A stretch of 64,000 nucleotides of DNA from the NCBI GenBank assembly GCA_003640385.1, contig RCAB01000035.1:186001-250000 (forward strand), given 5' to 3'. Within the stretch, counting starts at the first letter, position 1; each line of letters starts with the position of its first letter. Origin of the DNA: Setaria digitata. Its lineage: Eukaryota; Nematoda; Chromadorea; Rhabditida; Setariidae. A model generated the notes under the pieces. That model was not told where the DNA came from, made no database searches, and saw only the letters and a list, made by a program, of their open reading frames with translations. This document shows, piece after piece, positions 24,307-35,046 of this stretch. A program made the translations under genes and the position numbers.

Positions 24307-27300
24307 CTATTCACCCTGCACTTCTTTTATCCTTAATTGCTGTTGTTGTTGTTGTTGTTGTTTATAATATTCATCATCAAGTACCATCGAAATGTTGTTG
24401 TTCTTGCTGTTAGTAATAGATGAATTAGGACGAAGAGCGTTAAACATGTTATATGATGCTGCAAAAATCACTGCAACGTTAGTGAAAGAAAAAAATTTAA
24501 AAAAAAAAGCATAAATTAACCGCTTATATCATAGTAACTGCTGTTAATTAGTGATATACATTTCAAGAGAGACTAAGAATTAAAATTTTCTAAATTTCGT
24601 AGAAAAACTGTTTATATGATATGTGAAGCTGTTAACATAAAGCAAGTTTTACAAATTGGAAGATAATAGCTAAAACAAAAGTGAGAACAGTTAATCAATT
24701 GTTTTCTGAGAGTTTGTAAAAATTTAAATTTTTTTCAACTGAAAATCACAATTTAATTATGCTCACAAATTAATCGGTCCTTTTGCAAAACTATGTCGAT
24801 ACTAGGTCGTTTTATTTGTCCTCACGTTCGTCATCACTAACTATCATAAGTGTTACTGGATTAAAAGCAAAGCTTAAATTCAAAACCAGGCAAGCAAAAA
24901 AAGCCTAGTGATTTCAAAACAAGAATTACCGTTGATGAAATATGATGCATATTCTGAAAAAATGCACAAAAAGTGAGAAAATTGCAATTTTTCTCTGAAC
25001 GAATATTTCCATTTCAATGCAACAAAAGTTCAACAAGCCTTAGAACTTAATAGAATTCAAACCCAAATTTTAGTTCCTATCTTCACAATTCAATTTTCCA
25101 TTTTTTTAAAATTAAGCAGTATTATTTCAAATCATTTCCTTTCTTTATGAATACCAACTTTCTTCATCTCAGTTTTTTTCACTATTAAGCTGTTTATTCA
25201 AAAAAGTAACTTTTAGCTTCAAAATAAATTAAAGTGAAGAGAAAGCATATGAAGTAAACTTACTAGAAATGTCAATACCTAAGCAAGTGACCCATTCACG
25301 AGCACTTATTTCACCATCCTTATTCAGATCACAGTACTTTGTAAACTTTCTGGCACACGTTTTCGGCGTAACGTGCTTCCTAAATTACACCTATATATCT
25401 AATAATATACTTTCTATTTCTTAGCCATTATCAAAACTATTTGTAAAAAATACGACAAAAATTTTTCATCTTTAATTAAATTTGCAATTTCCATTAGCAT
25501 TCATACAATAATTTCAAATTCTGATTTATTACATACGAGTGATAGAAATAAATTATTTTACAGAGTATCATCAATTTTTTCAATAATATTATTTTTAGGC
25601 CACAAAAAAGCAAAGCCATATTAAAGTAATTAGTTAAGATTAAAATTGAAAATCCTACCGAACAAGACGGCGCAGCCCACCAAATTCTTTCGAACTTAAA
25701 CGACTGTTCTTATCACTATCAAGCTCACCAAATTTCCACAGCAATATTTTCTTATCGAATGATTGCATAACACCATTTTTGCCTACAACAGTTCTAGAAT
25801 AATGAATTAATCGTTAAAACATCGTTTTTTTTTTTTAATTCACACTCTTGCCTTAGTTATTGTCTGAGTCTAAGGTAGTATTAATCAGTCATAAATGTTA
25901 AATGCAATCAAATAACCACATTAGCATCTTTAATTGTAATGTAGTAGTATTTATCTCGCTGCTATCGAAGAGATAACAAGTTTTAGTCTGAAAATAAAAT
26001 GTTAAGTATAACTTATCAACAACTTACGATGCAAAATTTGTTCATTACGATCGTATTCTTTTTTAAAAATATTCAATAAGTTGGCATTGAATGTTGACCG
26101 ATCAGCTGTTGAACAAACTACAAAATTTATTGCTCCTTTTATTAATCATTAATTACTATAAGAAAAACAACAAATATTATGGCAGCAGCTTTTAAACTAG
26201 CTTTTAAAATTTCGCAAGATTAAAGTGCAATTAAAGAATTGAAGGAAGTTGGGCCTAGATAAGTAAATAAATGTCCTTTTTTGTAAAACATATGACGGAA
26301 GAACCAACAGTTCAAGTAAATGAATTTCACTTCCTTTCACATTCGGAACTTAATTAATTAATTCACTACAGAAGTATTTTCATTATCGTCCTACCATTTA
26401 GAGACACCGAGTCACCATTACTTTTTCGATGCGAACGTCGTCCGATTTTCGTCTCTGCAATGACACAAACATTACTTAGTAGGCGTCAAAAGTATCAATG
26501 CTGAGGTATACAACGTCTTGTGAATTCAAGGATTCAAGGATGAGTAGCAGTTCTTGCTAACTCTACCCACAGATTTCGACTGTACATTCCGAGAAGTTTA
26601 ATTTAGACTTTGTAAAATGTGGCAGTTCGGTATGCCGTATCGCTTGGATGTGCTCGGCAACGGTCGTCCAAGTCGGGTGACACACCAGCAGTAGCCTGTA
26701 CTTCTGTGACACTGTAATAATTTCACTTTATGCTTCTGATTTCGACAAAAATAAGAAAAGACCCTTGAAAGTAAATTTCTGAGTCATTGGGATGTAATAG
26801 ATAATTTTCATAATGAAAAATATATAAAATGACAACTAGAATGATGAACAATAGATAAGTTATTAGGTGAAACATTAAGTACCAATTAGAAGTTTATTTA
26901 ATAAATGTGAACAAGCCTGTATGGTGGCATACGAACCATCGGTGGCGTTACATTCCGGGACGAAAACTTCGCTACTGTTCATTTTTTCCGCCGCTAATTT
27001 CAACTGGTAAGTTCGTTCCAACTGACATCGCAAATTTTCTTAAACCATTTGTGGAACCGGGATTTCAAACGTTTACTTTTACTTTTGAAATTGTCTATTT
27101 TTGTTATTTCACTTTTCAAAGCTTGAAGATTTCTCGAAAATATTAAGGATTTAAATCAAAAGTCTACTTTAATACAATTTACTTTAGACTTTTCACTCAT
27201 AACCTTCGACTTTCATTGGTGATTATAGAAGTTATGATCCGGACATACCAGGACAAGGCCCCGAGAATTGCTTCTTCACGGGATTGCCATGGCATATGGC

Positions 27301-27414
27301 TCGTTTCACTTCACAGTAAGAATTATATGTCCTACCATCGCTGCCACAAATTGGCTCTACGTTCATTTCTTCGTAATTGCATAATTTTTGCATAAAGCAC
27401 TCCTCTTCCCCCTG
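24307..27414 (-). CDS. Secreted modular calcium-binding protein (Kazal, thyroglobulin-1, EC), SMOC/testican-like, first block
   Basis: Exons in phase: 27414-27249, 27038-26917, 26711-26609, 26454-26395, 26105-26028, 25782-25659, 25379-25264 and 24458-24307. The first carries a six-cysteine Kazal domain with PICGSDGRTYNSYC. The next two form a thyroglobulin-1 domain (FVPECNATDGSYATIQ, then CHRSTGYCWCV and GRPLPSTSKRYGIPNC). After a basic linker (KIGRRSHRKSNG) comes an EC domain with two EF-hands. The first is ELDSDKNSRLSSKEF. The second, CDLNKDGEISAREW, has all expected ligands (D-x-N-x-D-G...E) and is followed by CLGI. The last exon is polar and ends in a seven-Gln run and TAG at 24307. Family members are extracellular and modulate BMP/TGF-beta signalling or matrix. 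The signal-peptide exon was not found and must lie upstream of 27414. The 26917 donor is GC rather than GT. The domain order Kazal-TY-EC differs slightly from vertebrate SMOC, so orthology is not certain. Confidence 0.83.
24342..24362 (-). repeat. CAA/CAG glutamine-codon repeat in the last SMOC-like exon
   Basis: A short run of CAA codons with one CAG, read on the minus strand, encodes seven consecutive glutamines near the C-terminus. It is in frame within exon 24458-24307. Confidence 0.85.
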
Positions 27415-28905
27415 CTAAATATGAAACAGACTAGCGAGTGAAAAAGTCTAAGTTAGACAGGCTAGCAATATTAGAGCAATATCAATAGCGATGATGTATT
27501 TAGTCAGTTATCATGTAATTGTAATTTAATCATTACTAAATTAAATTTACTGTCTGACGATTGTTATTTCTGCGTTAGAAAGTACCGAAAATTTTTGTCT
27601 TTTATTTCTCTTTTTGAGGGATATAACTTACTGCCACATCACCTGTGCACCAAATCGCAAGGTCCATTTCTGAACTATTTCCTAAATCTAGTAGAATTTC
27701 CCTCTTTTAAGTAGAAAATTCAGAAATATCTCAATATTTTTATATTCGCTGTATTTCAGAGACATTTTATTAGTAACCTATTAAATACTAGTAATGAGTA
27801 GGAACAAGATAATCTTAAGTAGAAAAGTTATCATGTGGCATTTCGACTGTCATGTTCACCAGTATTGTTAATAGAAAATCAAGATCTGTTGGATTTGAAG
27901 TAAATCTATAATGATAAAAAATTCCCAACAGCTGCAGCAACAATAGGCTGAAGTAATGAAAATAGTCTATATTTAAGCCTATCAAGTCTAAGCTGCTATT
28001 GCAAATCTCGAAAGGCCACTACAGAGTTTATAAGAGAGGACAGTGAAATATTACAGCATCTACTTTACAATGAATATTAGGTATTTGTTACTTTTTTGGT
28101 AATTTCTTGAAGCTATAGCAGAAAACTTACAGATCTTTGGCTTCTGAGCTGTGCGATCGCTGTTAATGAGAATGCATCTGTACAGGTATTAGCCAAACCA
28201 ATAAGCAAATGGGTGAGCAACAAACAAACTGGCATCCTTTGAAAATAACTTCGAGCCCAGTAGGCTATCCAACCCACCATACAACGCCTGATGCTGCTGC
28301 AGTCAGACTGCTGCTTCCTTTCATCCTTATTGAATCAAGCAGATCGAAATGTACAGATGGAGAAAATACAGAATCTGAAATTGCTGAAGATACTCCAAAA
28401 AACAATTATGGTTGATAGAGGCGGAGCGACAGAAAAGCCATTTTCTTAAATTCTTGACAACCAGGGTCATGTCTGAGGCCAGAACAGTCCTTCAAGAATC
28501 ATCAGGAAAAGTAGCGTTGAAGCCAGCAAAAGCTTTCCTATTATCGTAGACAAATGATAAATTGAGGAATGATCAGGGGAATCTGAACAGTCATTAATTA
28601 AACGATTCCTGATCGTCTTCCCAGCAGTGATATCTCATGAAATCTCTTTCATAAAAAAGAAAAGCTTTCGCCACATCTGACCATCTGTCCTTCTGAATTA
28701 GAAGCGAAGAAAAGAAAAAGTACACACATTATCGGTAAATCATTTAAAAGACGAATTCAATTTTTTGCAGAAGATTTGCATTTCAATGAAATTATCTTTG
28801 CTGTACTAGTTGGTACCTTTCGTTTCACTCTCACTTCTTACAATTTCCATAAATATTATACACATATAAATGAGTACAGAGAATATTTTGATCATTTATT
28901 TTGAA
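27415..28905. other. Upstream flank of the SMOC-like gene
   Basis: No signal-peptide exon identified. A plus-strand open frame at 28209-28415 (starting MGEQQTNWHPLKITSS) follows a TCTGTACAG acceptor-like site at 28189 and ends TGA at 28415. Its composition is less AT-biased than its surroundings, but no family was recognised and no partner exon fits, so it is left as a possible small exon only. Confidence 0.3.
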
Positions 28906-28908
28906 TAT

Positions 28909-29281
28909 GGCTCCTGTGTATTAGAATATATGGTTTGCTTTGTACTAGAACATATGACTTGCATGTCCTTGAACATATAGCTTGCATGTACTGGAATATG
29001 TGATTTGCTTGTACTGGAACATATGACTTGCATGTCCTTGAACATATAGCTTGCATGTACTGGAATATGTGATTTGCTTGTACTGGAACATATGACTTGC
29101 ATGTCCTTGAACATATAGCTTGCATGTACTGGAATATGTGATTTGCTTGTACTGGAACATATGACTTGCATGTCCTTGAACATATAGCTTGCATGTACTG
29201 GAATATGTGATTTGCTTGTACTGGAACATATGACTTGCATGTCCTTGAATATATAACTTGCATGTACTGGAATACATGGCG
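28909..29281. repeat. 23-bp tandem repeat organised as a 69-bp higher-order unit
   Basis: About 16 copies of a 23-bp monomer of the form TTGCATGTACTGGAATATG plus four bases. Three monomer variants alternate in fixed order (TTGCATGTACTGGA, TTGCTTGTACTGGA, TTGCATGTCCTTGA), giving a 69-bp unit that recurs at 28951, 29020, 29089 and onward with almost no divergence. Because 69 is a multiple of three and the unit lacks minus-strand stops, several frames are open for over 110 codons. These are almost certainly repeat artefacts rather than genes. The edge copies are more diverged than the centre. Confidence 0.95.
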
Positions 29282-29289
29282 TGCAAACA

Positions 29290-32200
29290 TACCATACGTT
29301 TCTAATGATATTTAAGTATAATATCCGCGGGAAATATATGTGTCGTGTATAATATGTAATATAAAATATACTATGTGTAGTACGTATTGAATTTTGTATA
29401 ATAAATAGTGTTTAATGTCTTTGTACTGCATAATGTATAATAATATACTAATATATAATATAATAAGCAGCACATAATATAAAATATAACGCGTAATTTG
29501 TGATATATAATATAAATATATGAAGCATAGTGTGCAGTATGATCATGAAATGTATATAAGTTACCATTAAAAATTAAATTATGTAAGAAGTATAAGTTAC
29601 GAAATTTGTGTGCTGCATCATAATATATATAATATGTGTTATATATACTTAGAAATGACATATATCCAATATAAACATGTTGCGTAATTGATTTATGAAT
29701 TATAGAAAAAGTGAAAATATTTGGTTGAGTGGTGAATATTTATGAATGAAACAACAAATAAAAACACTTTGGTACCAAAATTCTATAGTGACAAAATTTC
29801 AGGCTTAGTTCTATTGCTGGTTTTTAGATCGTAAATTTAGGAAAAAGAATACGAAATGAAGAAATTATCGCATAGTTACTAAATCCAATGAAGGAGGCAG
29901 CTGTTTAAAATTGGCGAACATATGTCAAGGTAGCCGATGTATTTGAGATTTTTTTATTTAATTAATTACTAGAACAGGGAGCTGCAAAACTAGCAATTTT
30001 TTGTTCACAATTTGGTTGACTTGAATGATTAGAAACAAAATAAGATGAAGATACAACTTTAAAATTTGCTACTCACCGGTTTGTCTTTAAGATTTTCTAG
30101 TATATTAGTTATCTTATCTTTCGTATAATGAAGAGGATTCGCAGTACTGGTAGATCTTGAAAATGCCAGTCGTTTATCAAGTTCACAAATATTTTGGGAA
30201 GGGGAATGAAGAAATATTCCCGAGAATACTCTGTAAAGCTTTTGATGCCAACTGTAAGAGTCAGCTGAAATTTCTGTTCATCCCGATATTTTGGTAACTT
30301 GGTGATGAGAATTACATGATTCACTCAAACGATGCCATTTTGTTTAGATCGTTTAGCTATAGGTTTAAAAAAATGCGTTTCTGATTGCAACATTTCGTGA
30401 ACTCAAAAAAAAAAATGAAGACCATAGAAATTAAAAGGCTGAAAAATTTCATTTTCAAAGTGATTCAGAAAAGCTTAAACGAAATGTAATAGCAATTCAC
30501 AATCTGTGGGAATTATCAAAGATGAGAAACAAAGTATAAACGATCATTCTCCTTTTAAGGAACAAAAAAAACATCGACACTTCCAGTAAGCTAACAATTA
30601 CATTGTGCTGTTTTTTGTTAGTTATTTTCTGAAAACAGAAAACCCAGAACTTCGGAAAAACTTTGACTCGATTACGACATTTTTCAAGATTTTCCTTGTA
30701 CATACTAGTAGCTGTAATATAAAATAATTTCAAAAATCATATGATTAGTATCAGAGTTTATTTAAGCTTAGGTTTCATCATTTATTCACTATGTACAACT
30801 GGATTTGTAATTTAATGCAAAAACAAAAGTAATTTCAGCAGCAAGAACGCTTCATCTTCAAATATTAGGGACTAGAGTCTACTTGATTGTTCTTGCTTTT
30901 CTGATGCGAATAAATGTTTGAGAAGATAATCTGTCCAAAAACCTGAAAAATATAGAGGGAAACATCATAACGCTTCCCAACTCATTTTCGATACTGAACC
31001 GTAAAATTAGAGTCTAACTTTCCAGTAATTAATTATAGTTAATGAAATGGATACGGAATTATCTAGGAAAAATGCGAATTTTTTAGCTCATACTGCGATG
31101 TAAGTTAGATTAAAAGTGTCATAATGATACTTAACAGAGACGCAGTAGGACTATCACTAGAAAACTTAGTTCAAAACATGCCATCGAGATAATTTACGCA
31201 TTCCAGTGATTTCATGTAGAAACTTCATGCTAAGGTAAATGAAGGATGGGTGCAAGTTTAATGTGCCTAGTTTTACGTTAAGCCAAAGATTGTGATTAAT
31301 CAGGCCAAAAATCAAGTAATACTTTTTCAGGAAGCGTTTTCAAAAACTCTGCGTAATGGTACAGAGGAATTGAATATTCTGATTTCATTAAGAAAGAGGA
31401 TTTTATAAATGAAGGTCAACGACTTTATCTCTTCTTTGCGTAACTTTTATAACAAAAAAAAGTGTGACATCACATAAGAATCCTGATTTTTCGAATGTAA
31501 ATCACGGAGCCATGGATTTTATTTTCGTTAAAATGGATATTCTGACGTGCAGCATCCTTAACTTGATTTGCATATGCATTCTTTGGCTTTGATGTAACTG
31601 TTAAGACACTATGCCATATGGTCCTGAACGTGAAGTTATTAGTAAATCTTCGCAAATAAGAGATTTCGTATAATAAGCTCTAAACGCCAGGAAAAATGGG
31701 TTCAAACAGGTAAAGTCTTGCCAAGATGAGTATCTGTTAATTGACAAGCCAATCATCCTGACACAGAACAGTAATAAAAAAAAAGTCAGAAATCCCTGTT
31801 CTTCCTTGTCTTTCAATAAAAGGAGTGTAAACAAATAATCTAATTTATTCAGATTTTTTCACGAGAAGTTTCCGCACTGTGTGCTTAACACAGTCTTACA
31901 CTGATTATCATTCAGTCAAAGCAACAAGGGGATCAACCGATTAGTTCCTAAAAACTCTTCGAATCAGTACTCTGAAACTAAGCCACACATCTTCTTGCTC
32001 TTCGTGTCTGCGCTGTAACTTTATTCCGAGTAATTCCATCTTTGACTGTTTCAGGTCACACCTCCATCTCAAGTTTCGACCTGCTCTCTACCAGTGATTA
32101 TCAAAGCATTTCCTGCTTCAGGAACACTGGAGAAGAGAGGTGTAGAAGCAGCATCCAACTGAAGCAACTTGGTGAGGATAGGGGCGATGACTGCTAAGAA

Positions 32201-33955
32201 ATGATTCCTTTTTACATCTTCAGAACAGAAACTGTTTTTTCGTCATTCTTCGAGGGGTAATCATCAAAATTCTGGTGCTTCCTTTGGCCTGTCTGGGACA
32301 AGATGGCGCCGGACGGCGCCGTTTACCATGCCTTACCATCCAAACGCATCCCGTCTCCATGTCCTCGACAAACTTATCCTTACTACTTCATGCCTTTTGC
32401 TAATGCAGGTATCACTAGTGCTTACGAGGGCTCACTGTCAACGAAGGTCCATTAGTAATGAGGGGGACTAGTAATGAGAGTGCTACTGATAATGAAAGTA
32501 CTAGTAATAATGAAGCTATCACGAGCAATGAAAGATCATTGGTAATGAAGGTACAAATGCAGCACTAGCAAAGAAAACATCACGCTAATAAAGGTTGGAA
32601 TTCAAGGCAGGTAAATAACCGATTCATTTTAAAAATTTTACAAAGTCTGGCTTACTGCGGGGAAATCTGAAGGCCTGAAAAGAAATCATATGCCGTTTCT
32701 AATTACTGTTTCTTACCTGCTGCTATTTATCACCTGCTGTTTGATGATATGTTTGCCATTTTAGCCGCACTCTAAAGGCGAATATAATTATTGTTAGAAA
32801 TTTCTTGGTAATAAGGTATTAAAAAAGAGAAAGAAAAGTTTTTTGTGTGAAAAAAAGATATAAAACGAAAATAATAGCGAGGGAAAACGGGAGGGACAGG
32901 AAGTAGTGAGATAGTTCATTCATCTGAAACTTCGTGGATCAGCAAAATTAAGTGGAAAAACTGTTGCTCAGTTATATGGAAATCGTTTTTCATCCAGCAC
33001 CACCCGAAAATAATAATAATGATCAAAACTTGCCAAGGTAAAACCGGAAATCCAAATATTTCAACGTGAAGAAGGTGTTGGGGTGACTTGACCTTGACAG
33101 GTTCACATTCTTTAAGAGATAACTGTTCTGTCGACTTCGCCTATATGTTGTTCTGTGGAATGTGCATCATGGAGTAATGAAATATGGAATGAGACTAGTG
33201 TCTTGAATTGTAAACATTCGAAGTTGTATTATTTGTTAATATGAAAAAGCTAAATTACAGATAAAGTTAGAATTTAGAGGTAGTTCAAGCAGTACCAAAC
33301 ATTCTTTCCAAACAAACTAGAAAATAGGCAGTTAAGTGTCAAAGAGAGTAAGGTGAAGAGGATTTGGAATTCTCACAGTTTTAAACGAATGACTGAAAGG
33401 GAAAAGAAAAATAGCAGTTTAAGCGAAAAACTTAGAGCTTAGTGCTCCCAACATACCCTTTTGTTAATTGACTTTTAAATTTCACCCTTGATAATTGCGA
33501 ACAAAGATGTTGTCATAATAGTAGAGAGTAACGCCAATAGTATTGGATAGATGAAACTTTTTCATCCTAAAAAAATGTAAATTTTGGAAGCATTCAAATC
33601 GAAAATTCATTTTACTAAAACAAAACGAGAACTTTTTTTTGATTCTCACAGTCGTCAGAATTTTTTTTTGAAATGAGACTGAAGGGAAGTAATTTGAGAC
33701 ATTTAACAAGCTCCTCTCTTTCCTTGTCTTTCTCTTTCTACACTTAGGAAAGTGAGTTTACCTTTTCAGCCATTTTTTTATACATTATTGTTTTCTTTCT
33801 TGAACTGAAGTTTAAAAAACCGAAATGGAAGGGTAAAGAAGAGAGAAGTTAATTAAATGAAAATGATAAACTATTCATGTGGTGCAAATCTTCTGCAGTA
33901 TCAAAAATTAAGTGAAACTCAAATTTCGGAAGTTTAAATTTGAAGGCATTGCTTC
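29290..33955. other. AT-rich gene-poor region
   Basis: 29300-29680 is an almost pure A/T stretch with TATAATAT-type steps. Minus-strand open frames at 30109-30324 and 31470-31834 have somewhat protein-like composition but no recognised motif. They may belong to the tentative gene upstream or be chance. 32290-32340 contains an unusually GC-rich patch, and 32448-32560 holds degenerate TAGTAATGA-type repeats. Confidence 0.4.
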
Positions 33956-33959
33956 CTTT

Positions 33960-35046
33960 GCTTACATATTCAAGTTTTTCTTCAGTCAAAATCTGTTGTA
34001 GCAAGACTTTTTGCCGAAGCAACGCGAAGCAGTCACCTCGCAGTTTCTGGTGCGCGCTGTATCTCCAGAATACTTCTGAATGCATCCGTTCCAGTGCCAT
34101 CAACGAGTTAACTTGAAACACTTATCAGATAGGTGCACACTGAAAAAGAAGGGAAAGGAAGCAAAAAGAAAGTGTTACTAGAAGGAATTCAGTAGTCCGA
34201 ATTGTTCCTCGTGGAGTACAAAACGACGATAACCATCTTTCCGCAGTGTCTTCATATGTGATGAACACACTCTTTATCATTTCAGTTGATATGTTTTCGA
34301 TTGAACTCCAACATTTACACTTCATCATTATGATTTATTATAAGTCTCAAAGTTATCGTTGATTGGACTAATCGTCGTCATCAAATGCTTCTGTTACCTT
34401 GAAAAAGTGTGAAATATAAGCTTACTAATTCATCTACAAGTTTACATGAAGAATTTCAATCAAATAACTGAGCAAGGCGACAATACATTTCACTGTAAAT
34501 TTCGACTGCATGTGACATTTTCTAAAACTTCAGCAACAAATATTTATTAAGCAATATTTCTAAATTTTGATTAAATCACTAACGGAAAAAAGTAACTGTT
34601 GAAGGTAATCACTATCCTTAATAAAATGCATCGTAAAAATAAAATTTATAGAGCAACTTGAAACTTAGCAACACAAAATATTGATTATACAACATTAAGT
34701 TACCACTAATTTCCAATCAGAAAAATGTCTTGTCCAGATTACTGATATCATATCAGTGTTTATCAAATATGCAAATCCTGAAAACCGTTTAATCTTGAAT
34801 TTAGTGTTGCTCCCTTTCCTAATATTTAAAATGATTAGTAGATGCCATCGAAACATGACCGATTACTCTCGTTAGCCATTCATGCAAAACGGAGTTTAAT
34901 TGGTAAATCAAGCTATTTCCGGCCTTGTTCCGTAGCACAACAAGAACGGAATGTCGAAATGTTTTTCCGACATTGAGCAGAAAAGGACCGATGAAACATT
35001 CTGCTTGGCCCATATTAGGGCACAAGACAAGCACATAAACTTCCAT
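33960..35046 (-). CDS. Tentative unrecognised multi-exon gene
   Basis: Three nearby minus-strand open stretches have coding-like composition and splice-like ends. The first, from the ATG at 35046 to about 34860, includes ECFIGPFLLNVGKTFRHSVL and could end at AGA|GTAATC. The second, about 34319-34174, includes FITYEDTAERWLSSFC and could start after AAG and end at CTA|GTAACA, both phase 0. The third, about 34100-33960, includes FWRYSAHQKLRGDCFALLRQ and ends at TAT|GTAAGC. The junction between the second and third does not close cleanly in phase with the sites I can see. The first stretch looks like beta strands and the third like a charged helix. I do not recognise the family. More exons would be needed both ways, so this could also be a decayed gene. 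Confidence 0.33.

Noticed and set aside
26907..27146. Plus-strand open frame of 79 codons
   Set aside because: It is antisense to the thyroglobulin-1 exon, which has clear family motifs.
28892..29295. Three overlapping minus-strand open frames of 114-132 codons
   Set aside because: They are produced by the 69-bp repeat, which is a multiple of three and lacks stops in several frames. All three frames are open equally, and there is no start context or splice partner.
32448..32560. Coding Thr-Ser-Asn-Glu repeat
   Set aside because: The repeat is degenerate TAGTAATGA-type DNA, and the frame contains stops just upstream.
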